A DNA stretch of 64,000 bases from Aminipila butyrica (GCF_010669305.1 NZ_CP048649.1:1426001-1490000); one strand, 5' to 3'; shown: positions 10,271 through 23,271, counted from the stretch's first letter. The notes: generated by a model not told the origin, from the letters alone. A program made the numbers and translations.

Positions 10271-10299
10271 TTGAAAAGTGCTCTTGCAGAGGGTATACT
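10271..10299 (+). promoter_or_regulatory. Predicted sigma-A promoter for the CoA-transferase
   Basis: TTGAAA (10271-10276), a 17-base spacer, then TATACT (10294-10299), with an overlapping TATAAT just downstream. It gives a leader of about 310 bases before the CoA-transferase start. The stretch 10095-10270 holds only the thiN upstream region. Confidence 0.6.
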
Positions 10300-10392
10300 A
10301 TAATACAATATAAATTGAGAAAAATTTAACAGGCGGTCCATGGATGGCTGTATGGAGGAGAGGTGAGTGTCTATTTCCTAAGGGAGGAACAG

Positions 10393-10485
10393 ATGGTGAC
10401 AAGTGCGTGTATTTTGCAGCAACTGGAAGCCAGTTATGATAGAGAAAAGGCCGTGAGCACTTTTGAGGAGAAGTGCGCTGGCTAG
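10393..10485 (+). CDS. Possible 30-residue leader ORF upstream of the CoA-transferase
   Basis: ATG at 10393 follows a good ribosome site (GGGAGG at 10382-10387) and opens a 30-codon frame ending TAG at 10483. The product starts MVTSACILQQLEAS and resembles nothing I know. The next codon, GTG at 10486, opens a frame that runs without a stop into the CoA-transferase. It may be a leader peptide or chance. Placement inside the long leader and the strong ribosome site are the only support. Confidence 0.3.
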   Translation: MVTSACILQQLEASYDREKAVSTFEEKCAG

Positions 10486-10614
10486 GTGAAATTTATCATG
10501 GCAGAGGAAAATATCTCTCAAAATTGGGGAAGAAGCCTAGACGGAAGCGATCGCCGGAAAGATCAAAGGTATAAAATGAAAAAGAAGATTAACAAGCAGA
10601 TGGAGGAAGTTAAG

Positions 10615-11931
10615 ATGGATTGGAAAGAGCTTTACGAAAGCAGAACGTGTACAGCAGAGGAAGCCGTGCAGAAGATTAAGAGCCATGACAGAGTTGTACT
10701 GGCCCATAGTGTATCTGAACCCTATGAGCTGGTAGATGCCATGGTGGCCAACGCAGAAAACTATGAAAATGTAACCGTATCCCAGATGGTCAGTTTGGGC
10801 AAAGGGGAATATACAAAGGCTAAGTATAAGGGCAACTTCCGGTATGAGGGGTGGTTTACCAGTGCCTGTACCAGAGAATGTTTGGCAGAAGGACATGGTC
10901 AGTTTGTGCCAGTTTACTTCCACGATGTTCCTCGATACATAAGGACAGGTATCTTCCCGGTGGATGTGGCTATGGTAACGTTATCTACGCCGGACCGCAA
11001 CGGATTTTGTTCCATTGGTGCCTCCTGTGACTTCACCTGGCAGGCCATCAAGTCCGCCAAGGTGGTTTTGGCAGAGATTAACGATCAAGCGCCAGTAATT
11101 TATGGGGAGACCTTTGTCCATGTCAGTGAAGTGGACGCTTTCGTGGAGACTTCCAGGCCATTGCCTGAATTAAAGCTGCCGGAAATCTGTGAGGTAGAAA
11201 AGGCTATTGGCAAGAACTGTGCGTCCTTGATTGAAGATGGAGCCACTCTCCAGTTAGGTATCGGGGCCATTCCAGACGCTGTGCTGTCCCAACTGAAGGA
11301 TAAGAAGCACCTGGGCATTCATTCGGAGATGATTTCCGATGGGGTAGTGGATTTGTACGAGGCCGGTGTTATCGATAATTCTCAGAAATCCATTGACAAA
11401 GGTAAAATCACGGTAACCTTCCTGATGGGGACGAAGAAACTGTATGATTTTGCAGACAGAAATCCAGCTTTGGAGATGAAGCCAGTGGATTACGTAAATG
11501 ACCCTGTGGTCATTTCTCAGTGTTCTAAGATGGTCTGCATCAATTCCTGTTTGCAGGTGGATTTCTTAGGTCAGGTGGTGTCCGATACCATCGGAACCCG
11601 CCAATTCTCCGGTGTAGGCGGCCAGGTGGACTTCGTACGAGGTGCCGCCATGTCTCTTGATGAGCAGGGGAAGGCGATTATTGCCATGCCTTCCATCGTC
11701 AAGAAGAAAGACGGCAGCATGATGTCTAAAATTGTTCCCTTCATCGAAAAGGGTGCCGTGGTTACTACGAACCGCCATGATGTAGATTACATCGTTACGG
11801 AATACGGTATCGCCCGCATGAAAGGCCAAACCATGCAAGACAGAGCCAGAGCGCTGATTGGTATTGCTCACCCAGAGTTCAGGGAAGAGCTGAAAGAAGA
11901 GTTCGAAAAGCGGTTTAATACGACATTCTAA
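10615..11931 (+). CDS. 4-hydroxybutyrate/butyryl-CoA:acetate-type CoA-transferase
   Basis: CoA-transferase of the acetyl-CoA hydrolase/transferase family (438 residues, the length of clostridial AbfT). It moves CoA between an acyl-CoA and acetate in the cytoplasm during fermentation. The catalytic Glu is residue 238 in GIHSEMISDG, matching the known Glu of the family; the glycine-rich QLGIGAIPDAV and FSGVGGQVDFVRGA loops are present. The in-frame GTG at 10486 would add 43 charged residues not typical of the family. ATG at 10615 has GGAGG at 10602-10606 and begins MDWKELYES as in homologues, so I chose it. Whether the substrate is 4-hydroxybutyrate or butyrate cannot be settled by reading. Confidence 0.9.
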   Translation: MDWKELYESRTCTAEEAVQKIKSHDRVVLAHSVSEPYELVDAMVANAENYENVTVSQMVSLGKGEYTKAKYKGNFRYEGWFTSACTRECLAEGHGQFVPVYFHDVPRYIRTGIFPVDVAMVTLSTPDRNGFCSIGASCDFTWQAIKSAKVVLAEINDQAPVIYGETFVHVSEVDAFVETSRPLPELKLPEICEVEKAIGKNCASLIEDGATLQLGIGAIPDAVLSQLKDKKHLGIHSEMISDGVVDLYEAGVIDNSQKSIDKGKITVTFLMGTKKLYDFADRNPALEMKPVDYVNDPVVISQCSKMVCINSCLQVDFLGQVVSDTIGTRQFSGVGGQVDFVRGAAMSLDEQGKAIIAMPSIVKKKDGSMMSKIVPFIEKGAVVTTNRHDVDYIVTEYGIARMKGQTMQDRARALIGIAHPEFREELKEEFEKRFNTTF

Positions 11932-11947
11932 AATAACAAGTATATCA

Positions 11948-11997
11948 CCCCCCTTATCTGCTGGATGAAAAGACACCAGTTGAGCAGATAAGGGGGG
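11948..11997. repeat. Strong hairpin after the CoA-transferase gene
   Basis: A perfect 15-base stem, CCCCCCTTATCTGCT (11948-11962) with its complement (11983-11997), around a 20-base loop that can pair further (CTGG/CCAG). No T tract follows, so it is not a textbook intrinsic terminator. It may stabilise the 3' end of the mRNA or stop transcription with help. Confidence 0.6.
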
Positions 11998-12108
11998 ATT
12001 GTGGTTTAAAGGGTGTGTTTGCATACGTCAGCTCTCCTTTGACCGAGAAGACATTCGGATGTAAATATTAATAAAACCTTAACAAATAAGAGGGGAGATG
12101 GAAAACCC

Positions 12109-12137
12109 TTGAAGAAAAGGAAGATGGAATGTATAAT
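12109..12137 (+). promoter_or_regulatory. Predicted sigma-A promoter of the DUF975/racemase operon
   Basis: TTGAAG (12109-12114), 17-base spacer, TATAAT (12132-12137). The gene start is 50 bases downstream. Confidence 0.65.
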
Positions 12138-12186
12138 TAAATATTAATAACATAAAATGAACAAGAAAATAGGAAGGAAAGAAAAC

Positions 12187-12999
12187 ATGAATCAAAATAT
12201 CGTATGGGAAAGTTGCCGTAATATCCGGGCCTTGGCGAGAGTGGCCCTTCGAGGAAAGTGGAAAATTGCAGCTGTTGCTACAGCTATATATTTTGTGGCG
12301 CTGATGGTGCCCGCTGCCATTTTAAATATGCTCTTTTATGGTAAAGCTAATGCAGAGGTTTTATCTAATCTTTACACTTTTTTAGTGACAGCACCATTTA
12401 CCGTAGGTTATACCATTTTCTGTATCAACCTATTCCGGGGAAATGCTTTGGAAATAGCTCAAATCTTTTATGGCTTTGAGCGGTTCTTTAAGGCGATGGG
12501 GCTTTATCTGCTCATGTGCCTGTTTATTCTCTTATGGACGATTTTGTTTATTGTACCGGGAATTATTGCTGCGTATCGGTACAGTCAGGCATTTTTGGTT
12601 ATGGTAGATTATCCGGAATACAGTCCGATGGAGTGTTTAGCTGAAAGTAAACGGATCATGAAAGGCAATAAGATGAAGTTCTTTCTTCTAAGCTTGAGCT
12701 TCATTGGCTGGGCCATCTTAGCCGCCATTCCGATGATGATTGTGGTAACACCGACAGCATTAAATGCGCCACAGTGGAGTGACCTTGTCACACTGATTGG
12801 GAGTATCCCTTATTTTTGGCTGACGCCTTACTTAACTGTGGCAGGTGTAGCTTTTTACGAGATGGCCAGCGGCCGTTTAAAGCCAGAAGTTATCGATGTA
12901 CAGGGCAGCGAAATTCATCGGGGGGATTTTGTTCCTCAGCAGGTTGAGAGCTCGGAATATAGCGGACAGTCATTCGCAGAAGGTGAAAGAAGTGAGTAA
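12187..12999 (+). CDS. DUF975 family membrane protein
   Basis: Integral membrane protein of 270 residues with about five or six membrane segments. The N-terminal RNIRALARVALRGKWKIA motif and the overall layout match the DUF975 family, whose function is not established. An in-frame ATG lies 30 bases upstream, but GGAAGG at 12172-12177 places the start at 12187. The C-terminal ~30 residues are hydrophilic and probably cytoplasmic. The gene overlaps the racemase by 8 bases, so the two are coupled, though no shared function is evident. Confidence 0.85.
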   Translation: MNQNIVWESCRNIRALARVALRGKWKIAAVATAIYFVALMVPAAILNMLFYGKANAEVLSNLYTFLVTAPFTVGYTIFCINLFRGNALEIAQIFYGFERFFKAMGLYLLMCLFILLWTILFIVPGIIAAYRYSQAFLVMVDYPEYSPMECLAESKRIMKGNKMKFFLLSLSFIGWAILAAIPMMIVVTPTALNAPQWSDLVTLIGSIPYFWLTPYLTVAGVAFYEMASGRLKPEVIDVQGSEIHRGDFVPQQVESSEYSGQSFAEGERSE

Positions 13000-13696
13000 A
13001 CTTGTAGGGATTCTGGGAGGCATGGGCCCCATGGCCTCTCAGCTGTTCTACAAGATGGTGACCGACATGACGGATGCCGGTTGCGATCAGGAGCATGTGA
13101 ACCTGCTCTTGTACAGCGATTCTTCCATGCCCGATCGAACCGCAGCCATCTTGAAGGGCGATTATGAGAACGTCCAGGCACAGCTGCTAGCGGATGCGCA
13201 AATACTGGAGAGAAGTGGGTGCCAGGCCATTGGCATCACCTGTAATACAGCTCACTTTTTCGCAGACCGGATAAAAGACGAAATTGGTATACCTATTATC
13301 CACATGATACAGGAGACCGCCCAGCAGGTGGCAGAGGAGGCCCGAGAACAGAAGGTTGCTTTGCTGGCTACAGATGGAACGATTCGGACCAGACTGTATC
13401 AGGATCGGCTGGAGCAGGCGGGCGTTGTGCCTGTTATCCTGCCAGAAGATATGCAGAAAATGGTCATGTACCAAATCTATGAGCGAATAAAAAACGGAAA
13501 GCCCTGTGATGAGGAAAAATGGGCTGTACTGGATGAATTTATCAGAGAAGCTGGCTGTAAACGAGCTATCTTAGCTTGTACAGAGCTCTCGGTAATTAGG
13601 GAAGAACTCGCTTTAGACGACTTTTATGTAGATCCTTTGAGGGTACTGGCTTGTGAAGTAATCGAATTTAGCGGTAAAAAATTAAAGCTGTGTTAA
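12992..13696 (+). CDS. Aspartate/glutamate racemase family protein
   Basis: Cofactor-independent racemase of 234 residues. It has the glycine-rich start (VGILGGMGPMAS) and the two catalytic cysteine motifs, ITCNTAHFF and LACTELSV, typical of the Asp/Glu racemase (YgeA/RacX-like) superfamily. The start is GTG at 12992, within the end of the upstream gene; longer in-frame starts would add residues absent from the family. The precise substrate (Asp, Glu or another amino acid) cannot be told from these motifs. It ends at a clear terminator. Confidence 0.9.
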   Translation: MSKLVGILGGMGPMASQLFYKMVTDMTDAGCDQEHVNLLLYSDSSMPDRTAAILKGDYENVQAQLLADAQILERSGCQAIGITCNTAHFFADRIKDEIGIPIIHMIQETAQQVAEEAREQKVALLATDGTIRTRLYQDRLEQAGVVPVILPEDMQKMVMYQIYERIKNGKPCDEEKWAVLDEFIREAGCKRAILACTELSVIREELALDDFYVDPLRVLACEVIEFSGKKLKLC

Positions 13697-13742
13697 TACA
13701 TCCCCGAGAGCATGAAATGCACTGGGTTCAAGCTGTAAACAA

Positions 13743-13789
13743 AATATCCTGGCAAGACGAAAATCTGTCTAGTGCCAGGATATTTTTTT
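13743..13789 (+). terminator. Rho-independent terminator after the racemase
   Basis: AATATCCTGGCA (13743-13754) pairs with TGCCAGGATATT (13773-13784), followed by a T run. Confidence 0.9.
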
Positions 13790-13830
13790 ATCAAAAATGG
13801 GCTGTGTTTAAAATCAAAATAAAGAAAAAG

Positions 13831-13890
13831 ACTGTAAACAAGCTTTTCCTTGTTTACAGTCTAAAAAAAGTGCGATTATTACAATCGCAC
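13831..13890 (-). terminator. Tandem terminators downstream of tRNA-Glu(CTC)
   Basis: Two hairpins: ACTGTAAACAAG with its complement (13831-13860) and GTGCGATT with its complement (13870-13890). Read on the minus strand, each is followed by a T-rich stretch, so they suit the minus-strand tRNA just upstream. The second could also work on the plus strand. Confidence 0.7.
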
Positions 13891-13901
13891 TTTTTGTTTT
13901 T

Positions 13902-13976
13902 TGGTGACTCCACCGGGAATCGAACCCGGGTTACCGCCGTGAGAGGGCGGTGTCTTGACCGCTTGACCATGGAGCC
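13902..13976 (-). tRNA. tRNA-Glu (CTC), CCA encoded
   Basis: A full cloverleaf on the minus strand: acceptor GGCTCCA/TGGAGTC, T-loop GTTCGATTC, anticodon loop with CTC, and encoded CCA (13902-13904). It differs from the tRNA-Glu(TTC) at 22279 by one base, the first anticodon base. Confidence 0.95.
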
Positions 13977-13997
13977 ATTTTTTTGACTACGTTGTCT

Positions 13998-14006
13998 ATT
14001 ATAGCA
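13998..14006 (-). promoter_or_regulatory. Extended -10 element for tRNA-Glu(CTC)
   Basis: On the minus strand TGCTATAAT is an extended -10 about 20 bases before the tRNA. The -35 region is weak (CTGTAC). Confidence 0.5.
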
Positions 14007-14163
14007 TATATTTTGGAAATGTACAGCCCTAAATTTATTTATTTTTAATTTTTTCTTTTTTCATGTTTTTTTAATCAAAAGAACTATTTTTTTAGCTGTA
14101 TTCAGAAGATTAAGCAGCAATTTCGCCCCTTGTTATTTGAAGGGAAATTTTATATACTATAAT

Positions 14164-14279
14164 GTACATATATTTGACAGAAGAAGACATTATTAGCCAT
14201 TCTTGAAGAAAATCAAGTTCGCTAAGGTGAACTTACATATAGAAGAAATCCTGTCAGAAGAGAGAAAGGGAGGGAACAC
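14164..14279 (+). promoter_or_regulatory. Structured leader of the chemotaxis receptor gene
   Basis: A -10-like TATAAT lies at 14158-14163. The following leader can be closed by TGACAG (about 14175) with CTGTCA (about 14252) and holds an inner AAGTTC/GAACTT hairpin. I do not recognise a known riboswitch class. The bases 13980-14157 are AT-rich with no gene. Confidence 0.3.
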
Positions 14280-16277
14280 GTGGATCTACACATTAAAGAG
14301 AGTATTCAAAAGAAAATATTAAAAAATACGGCAATTATAGCCCTTACGATAGCTTTGGGACTAATGGCGGTCATGATTTTTTTCATGAGGTCCTTGACCG
14401 ACTATATTTTAATAGATACCATGCAGCCTATGTCAAAATCTGCGGCCCAAAGCGTGGAAGCTAATTTACATATGATGACAGACCGGGTCTTTATGATTGG
14501 AGATACGGAAGCCTTTACAAATCCGGCCATGAGCGTTCAGGCTAAACAAGAGCTACTGGACAAGGCTAAATCTGGTATTGAGTTTGCTTGGTTGGCCCTG
14601 TATTTGCCGGATGGTACTTTGTACACGGGAAGTGAGGACAGCCCGGCGGACATTTCAGCAAGAAGCCAATTCCAGCAATTACAGGAAACGCAGAATCTGG
14701 TTATAGACGATACCCAAAGTACCGATGCTGGTTTGGAGATTATTATGGGAACGCCTATTATGGGCCCCGATGGACAGGTGGCTTATTATCTGCTGGGCAG
14801 CTACGCGTACGATGTGATAAATGACATCATGAGCAATATTCATATCGGAAAGACGGGAACGACTTTTATCATCAATGAAGACGGCAAGTTTATGGCCCAC
14901 CAGGACATGGAGCAAGTCAGCGGCGGCAAGTCAATTTTTGACCATTATGGGGATGGGGTGACGATTCAGACCATGGTCAAGCAGATGAGCCAAGGACAGA
15001 CCGGGATTTCCAAGGAAGGCAGCTGGTGGGATAAGCGATATTTCAGCTATTCACCAGTGCGAGGAACTCATTGGAGTTTGGTAATCACAGCTCCGCAGGA
15101 AGATTTCATGACGGCAGCGAACCGGGCTATTTTAGTCAGCGGATTAATTACTGTCTTGCTGCTGCTAGTTGCGGCCTGGATGATGCTGCGATTATCTAAA
15201 CGGCTCCAAAGACCGCTAGGGCGGGTAACTCAGCGGATTGCGACGTTGGCAGAAGGCGATTTGCACACCACCATTGAGGTAGAGCGGACGAAGGATGAAA
15301 CGGAGGTTCTCTCTCAGGCCCTAGCGGATACAGTTCAGCGGATGAATACATATACTACAGAACTCTCCAGAGTGCTGTCGGAACTTTCCAACAGTAATTT
15401 AAACGTGGGCGTTCAAGGTCAGTTTGATGGCGATTTTGTAATTATGAAAGAATCGCTGGATCAGATTGTAGAATTTCTGAATCAGGTGATGTATGCCATT
15501 CAACAAGCTGCGGTAGAGGTATCTCAGACTTCTTATGATATTCAGGAAAATGCCGTGCAGATTGAACAAGGGTCCAGTGGACAGGCAGAGGCCTTGCACC
15601 ATCTGAGCGGCGAGACCATTATTATTGAAGAAAATGTAGAGGAGATTAACAGGCAGTCGGCAGAAATGCGCCAACTGATGGAAGGGATGACGGTCGACCT
15701 GTCTACAGGGAAAGAGCATATGGACAATATGGTCGCCGCCATGGACCGTATACACAGCAATTCAGAGGAGATTAAAAAGATTAATGCCTTTTTAGAAGAT
15801 ATCGCTATGCAGACGAATCTGTTGGCTTTGAATGCAGCCATAGAAGCGGCCCACGCAGGAGAAGCCGGTAAGGGCTTTTCTGTGGTGGCTAAAGAAATTG
15901 GCGATTTGGCGGAGAAGAGCGGGCAGGCTTCCAAGCAGACGGCTGTTATGCTGGATCATTCTCAGCTAGCCATCGGTGAAGGAGTTCAGCGGGCAGAGCA
16001 GACTGCGTCCTCGCTAGAGCAGATAACCGCTGTTTCGGATCGGTTGGGACAGATTGCAACCTTGTTGTCCGACTCCGTGGCCAAAGAAAAGGTGGCCTTA
16101 GAGAATATTAATAATCAAATCGGCGAGATTAATTTGTTGTCGCGCAATAATTTGGTTTCCAGTGAGAAGAGCGCAGAAGCCAGCCAGACCCTAACCCAGC
16201 AGTCGGATACCCTGCAAAAGCTGGTAGCCCGGTTTAGTCTGAGAGGGAAGGAAGAAAAGGAGGGGGAATATGAATAG
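14280..16277 (+). CDS. Methyl-accepting chemotaxis protein
   Basis: Transmembrane chemoreceptor of 665 residues. TM1 lies at about 17-39, followed by an extracytoplasmic Cache-type sensor (about 45-280), TM2 (about 284-305), HAMP (306-358) and a long signalling domain to the C-terminus. The hairpin tip (AMQTNLLALNAAIEAAHAGE, near residue 515) is the CheA/CheW contact. The start is GTG at 14280 with AAAGGGAGGG upstream. The gene overlaps the next one by 8 bases (ATGAATAG), so receptor and FMN-binding lipoprotein are made together, which suggests a shared sensory role. No other chemotaxis genes lie in the window. Confidence 0.95.
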   Translation: MDLHIKESIQKKILKNTAIIALTIALGLMAVMIFFMRSLTDYILIDTMQPMSKSAAQSVEANLHMMTDRVFMIGDTEAFTNPAMSVQAKQELLDKAKSGIEFAWLALYLPDGTLYTGSEDSPADISARSQFQQLQETQNLVIDDTQSTDAGLEIIMGTPIMGPDGQVAYYLLGSYAYDVINDIMSNIHIGKTGTTFIINEDGKFMAHQDMEQVSGGKSIFDHYGDGVTIQTMVKQMSQGQTGISKEGSWWDKRYFSYSPVRGTHWSLVITAPQEDFMTAANRAILVSGLITVLLLLVAAWMMLRLSKRLQRPLGRVTQRIATLAEGDLHTTIEVERTKDETEVLSQALADTVQRMNTYTTELSRVLSELSNSNLNVGVQGQFDGDFVIMKESLDQIVEFLNQVMYAIQQAAVEVSQTSYDIQENAVQIEQGSSGQAEALHHLSGETIIIEENVEEINRQSAEMRQLMEGMTVDLSTGKEHMDNMVAAMDRIHSNSEEIKKINAFLEDIAMQTNLLALNAAIEAAHAGEAGKGFSVVAKEIGDLAEKSGQASKQTAVMLDHSQLAIGEGVQRAEQTASSLEQITAVSDRLGQIATLLSDSVAKEKVALENINNQIGEINLLSRNNLVSSEKSAEASQTLTQQSDTLQKLVARFSLRGKEEKEGEYE

Positions 16278-16746
16278 CAAACGATATTTCCTGCATAATA
16301 AAAAGTGGTTGCAGTTGATCCTTGCGCTAGTTCTTCTTATTTCATTGCTGGCTGGCTGTGGAGCAAAAGAAGGCACGCTACAAGATGGATATTTTACGGC
16401 AGAAATGTCGGATTATTCCCATGGATGGAAAGAATTTGTCACTATTTATGTAAAGGATCAAGAGATTGTGTCGGTAGAATATAACGCTAAAAATGCCAGC
16501 GGCTTTATCAAATCCTGGGACATGGCCTACATGAGGCAGATGAATGCCATTCAGCATACCTATCCCAACCGGTACACTAGGCAATATGGAAAACAGGTTC
16601 TTGAAAAGCAATCGGCAGAGGGGGTAGACGCGGTCAGTGGAGCTTCCACTTCAGGGGTGTCTTTCCAGCAGCTTGTTCAGGCCGCTATAGATATGTCAAA
16701 GTCAGCAAAAAATGAGGTAGCTATTGTTCCTGCTAAAAAAGAGTAG
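16270..16746 (+). CDS. FMN-binding domain lipoprotein
   Basis: Exported lipoprotein of 158 residues. The signal peptide ends in the lipobox LLAGC (Cys near residue 30). The rest is one FMN-binding domain (PF04205 type), with the covalent flavin site motif DAVSGAST near residue 120; in this family ApbE attaches FMN to the Ser/Thr of SGA[TS]. Known relatives carry electrons outside the membrane in flavin-based extracellular electron transfer or reductases. Its overlap with the chemoreceptor is notable. No apbE gene lies in the window, so flavinylation would need one elsewhere. Confidence 0.88.
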   Translation: MNSKRYFLHNKKWLQLILALVLLISLLAGCGAKEGTLQDGYFTAEMSDYSHGWKEFVTIYVKDQEIVSVEYNAKNASGFIKSWDMAYMRQMNAIQHTYPNRYTRQYGKQVLEKQSAEGVDAVSGASTSGVSFQQLVQAAIDMSKSAKNEVAIVPAKKE

Positions 16747-16764
16747 AAAATTAGAAAAAAGTAG

Positions 16765-16793
16765 TTGACATAGGCGACGGATTTTGGTAATCT
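16765..16793 (+). promoter_or_regulatory. rRNA operon promoter P1
   Basis: TTGACA (16765-16770), 17-base spacer, TAATCT (16788-16793). A hairpin (TGCTCA/TGAGCA) lies about 35 bases downstream in the leader. Confidence 0.75.
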
Positions 16794-16950
16794 ATTAAAG
16801 CTGTCTCGTGAAACAGTGCCTGCTCAACTGAAAAGCTGAGCACTACATCTTGTTGTTTTCTTGAAAACGACACCTAAATCATTCAGTATATTGTTTTATA
16901 CACAATGAAATCGAATTTATGAATAAATTTGCAAAAAAGGAAAAAAGATG

Positions 16951-16979
16951 TTGACAAATTTGCGAGATGGTAGTAAGAT
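16951..16979 (+). promoter_or_regulatory. rRNA operon promoter P2
   Basis: Consensus TTGACA (16951-16956), 17-base spacer, TAAGAT (16974-16979). The ~300-base region from here to the 16S start is the pre-16S leader with processing-stem sequences. Confidence 0.8.
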
Positions 16980-17282
16980 ATAAAAGTTCCTTAGCGGAAC
17001 GGCGCTGATAGCTTCGGCTATAGAAGCGCATGAACCTTGAAAACTTCATAGTGTAAAAGAATTAGTCAAGAGAATATTAAGTTATTCTCCAAACTAAGTA
17101 CAATCAATCAGCATGATTGGTAAGATAACCAAACTTGTTTTGGAAGTCAACGTACAATTTCTTAAAAACAATAATTCTAGGATTTACGGAAACGTGAAGA
17201 ATAGAACAAGCAAACGCAAATGTGTTTAGCTTGAGTCGAAAGACAAACTTGATTTGAATCAGAGCAATCTGACTTAAATACC

Positions 17283-18808
<1,526 letters not shown>

Positions 18809-18840
18809 AGACTAACTTTTACACTATGAGTTTTTTTCAT

Positions 18841-18917
<77 letters not shown>

Positions 18918-19189
18918 GAACTTTAAAAAGTTCTAAACGTACTTTGAAAACTGAATAATATGCAAATAAATATCAGAAGTGTTAATAACACACAAAAATA
19001 GATACGAAATCGAGGTTATCGAAAGATAACAAAAGAACAGTTAAACTAAGACAAGTCTTTTTAGAATTGTTAAGGGGAAACTACGATTTCAACCGAGAAA
19101 CCAGAAGAAATGCAAGTCTTTACACAAGTGTGAATGACGAAGTTTCTTAACAAACTAAATCCTGTTTAACGCTAAACAGGTAAATTGCT

Positions 19190-22082
<2,893 letters not shown>

Positions 22083-22154
22083 AAATGGTTTCAAGGAAAA
22101 AATCTGATAGAGCATGTATATTATTCAGTTTTGAGAGTACGCTCTCAAACTCAT

Positions 22155-22271
22155 ATCCGGTGACAATAGCGAGGAGGCTCCACCTGTTCCCATCTCGAAC
22201 ACAGTAGTTAAGCTCCTTAGCGCCGATGATACTTGGCGGGCAGCTGCCTGGGAAAGTAGGACGTCGCCGGT
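22155..22271 (+). rRNA. rrf: 5S ribosomal RNA
   Basis: About 117 bases with the conserved CCACCTGTTCCCATCTCGAAC block and the terminal stem CCGGTGAC / GACGTCGCCGG. It lies 72 bases after the 23S end. Confidence 0.95.
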
Positions 22272-22278
22272 TTAAAAT

Positions 22279-22353
22279 GGCTCCATGGTCAAGCGGTCAA
22301 GACACCGCCCTTTCACGGCGGTAACCCGGGTTCGATTCCCGGTGGAGTCACCA
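22279..22353 (+). tRNA. tRNA-Glu (TTC)
   Basis: Cloverleaf with acceptor GGCTCCA/TGGAGTC, anticodon TTC in CCTTTCA, and encoded CCA. It starts 8 bases after 5S, so it belongs to the rRNA transcript. Confidence 0.97.
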
Positions 22354-22362
22354 AAAGAGAAG

Positions 22363-22403
22363 AAATGATTTCTATGCTGCAAGGGTATAGAAATCATTTT
22401 GTC
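22363..22403 (+). terminator. Hairpin between tRNA-Glu and tRNA-Leu
   Basis: AAATGATTTCTAT (22363-22375) pairs with ATAGAAATCATTT (22387-22399) and is followed by TTG. It may be a terminator or a processing stem; the T tract is short. Confidence 0.55.
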
Positions 22404-22408
22404 TATAT

Positions 22409-22491
22409 GCGCGATTGGCGGAATTGGCAGACGCACTAGATTTAGGTTCTAGCGGGCGACCGTGGGGGTTCAAGTCCCTCATCGCGCACCA
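22409..22491 (+). tRNA. tRNA-Leu (TAG)
   Basis: Class II tRNA with acceptor GCGCGAT/ATCGCGC, anticodon TAG in the loop TTTAGGT, a long variable arm and encoded CCA. Confidence 0.96.
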
Positions 22492-22497
22492 TAATGG

Positions 22498-22526
22498 GGA
22501 CTGTTGCTTTGCAGCAGTTCTTTTTT
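22498..22526 (+). terminator. Terminator ending the rRNA/tRNA operon
   Basis: GGACTGTTGC (22498-22507) pairs with GCAGCAGTTC (22511-22520, two wobble pairs), then six T. Confidence 0.85.
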
Positions 22527-22694
22527 ATTCTCTTGATTAATCTGACTTTGTATTTATTATAATTATATCAAATTCAAATGAATTTTTGTAATCGTTCGAG
22601 GAAATAGAACTAGAATTCCCCAATATTTTATAGTACAATATCAAAAATAAGGCTGGTTCCTATAAAAAATCAGCTTTGAAAGAAGGCGATGAAA

Positions 22695-23264
22695 ATGAGT
22701 GCAACCTTGTCTATTCGTTTAGCACAAAGAGCCGATGCGAAAGACTTGCTGAAAATCTACGAACCCTATGTAACTGGTACGGCCATCACTTTTGAGTATG
22801 AGGTACCGTCTGTTTCAGAGTTTGCAGATCGAATCAGTAATACCTTGAAGCGGTATCCTTATTTGGTTGCTGTGGAAGCAGGTCAGATTATTGGTTATGC
22901 GTATGCGTCCCCTTTCAAATCGCGGGCTGCCTACGATTGGGCAGTGGAAACCACTGTTTATTTAGATGTAAATGTTCGCGGTAAAGGGTTTGGTAAACAG
23001 TTGTACCTTGCTTTAGAAGATGCTCTGAAAAAGCAAAACATTATCAATTTGTATGCCTGTATCGCCTATGCGTCATCATCTGATGCTCATCTGTCCAATG
23101 CCAGTGCTATTTTTCATGAACACTTAGGATATACACAAGTAGGTTATTTTACTAAATGTGGCTATAAGTTTGATACTTGGTACGATATGATCTGGATGGA
23201 AAAGATGTTGAATGAACATTCGGCCAATCCGCCTGTTCTTCTTCCAGTAACAGCCATCTTTTAA
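22695..23264 (+). CDS. GNAT N-acetyltransferase, phosphinothricin-acetyltransferase-like
   Basis: Cytoplasmic acetyl-CoA-dependent acetyltransferase of 189 residues. The acetyl-CoA site is VNVRGKGFGKQLYLAL. The spacing of IRLAQRADA, TFEYEVPS, GYAYASPFKSRAAYDW and FTKCGYKFDTWYDMIWMEK matches the Pat/YncA-like subfamily that acetylates phosphinothricin, methionine sulfone or related amino acids. The first ATG (22689) is too close to AGAAGG; the second (22695) has proper spacing. The last ~15 residues (HSANPPVLLPVTAIF) look unlike the family. It is the first gene of the accessory segment; substrate unknown. Confidence 0.88.
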   Translation: MSATLSIRLAQRADAKDLLKIYEPYVTGTAITFEYEVPSVSEFADRISNTLKRYPYLVAVEAGQIIGYAYASPFKSRAAYDWAVETTVYLDVNVRGKGFGKQLYLALEDALKKQNIINLYACIAYASSSDAHLSNASAIFHEHLGYTQVGYFTKCGYKFDTWYDMIWMEKMLNEHSANPPVLLPVTAIF

Positions 23265-23271
23265 TCTTTTT

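Noticed and set aside
10486..10614. 43-residue N-terminal extension of the CoA-transferase as the true start
   Set aside because: The start at 10615 has a better ribosome site, gives the family length of 438 and puts the catalytic Glu at 238. It is kept only as an observation about the leader.
11948..11997. Intrinsic terminator after the CoA-transferase
   Set aside because: The stem is strong but no T tract follows on either strand, so it is listed only as a hairpin.
13690..13986. Open frame of 98 codons over the racemase terminator and tRNA-Glu
   Set aside because: It crosses two or three terminator hairpins and ends inside the tRNA; no ribosome site.
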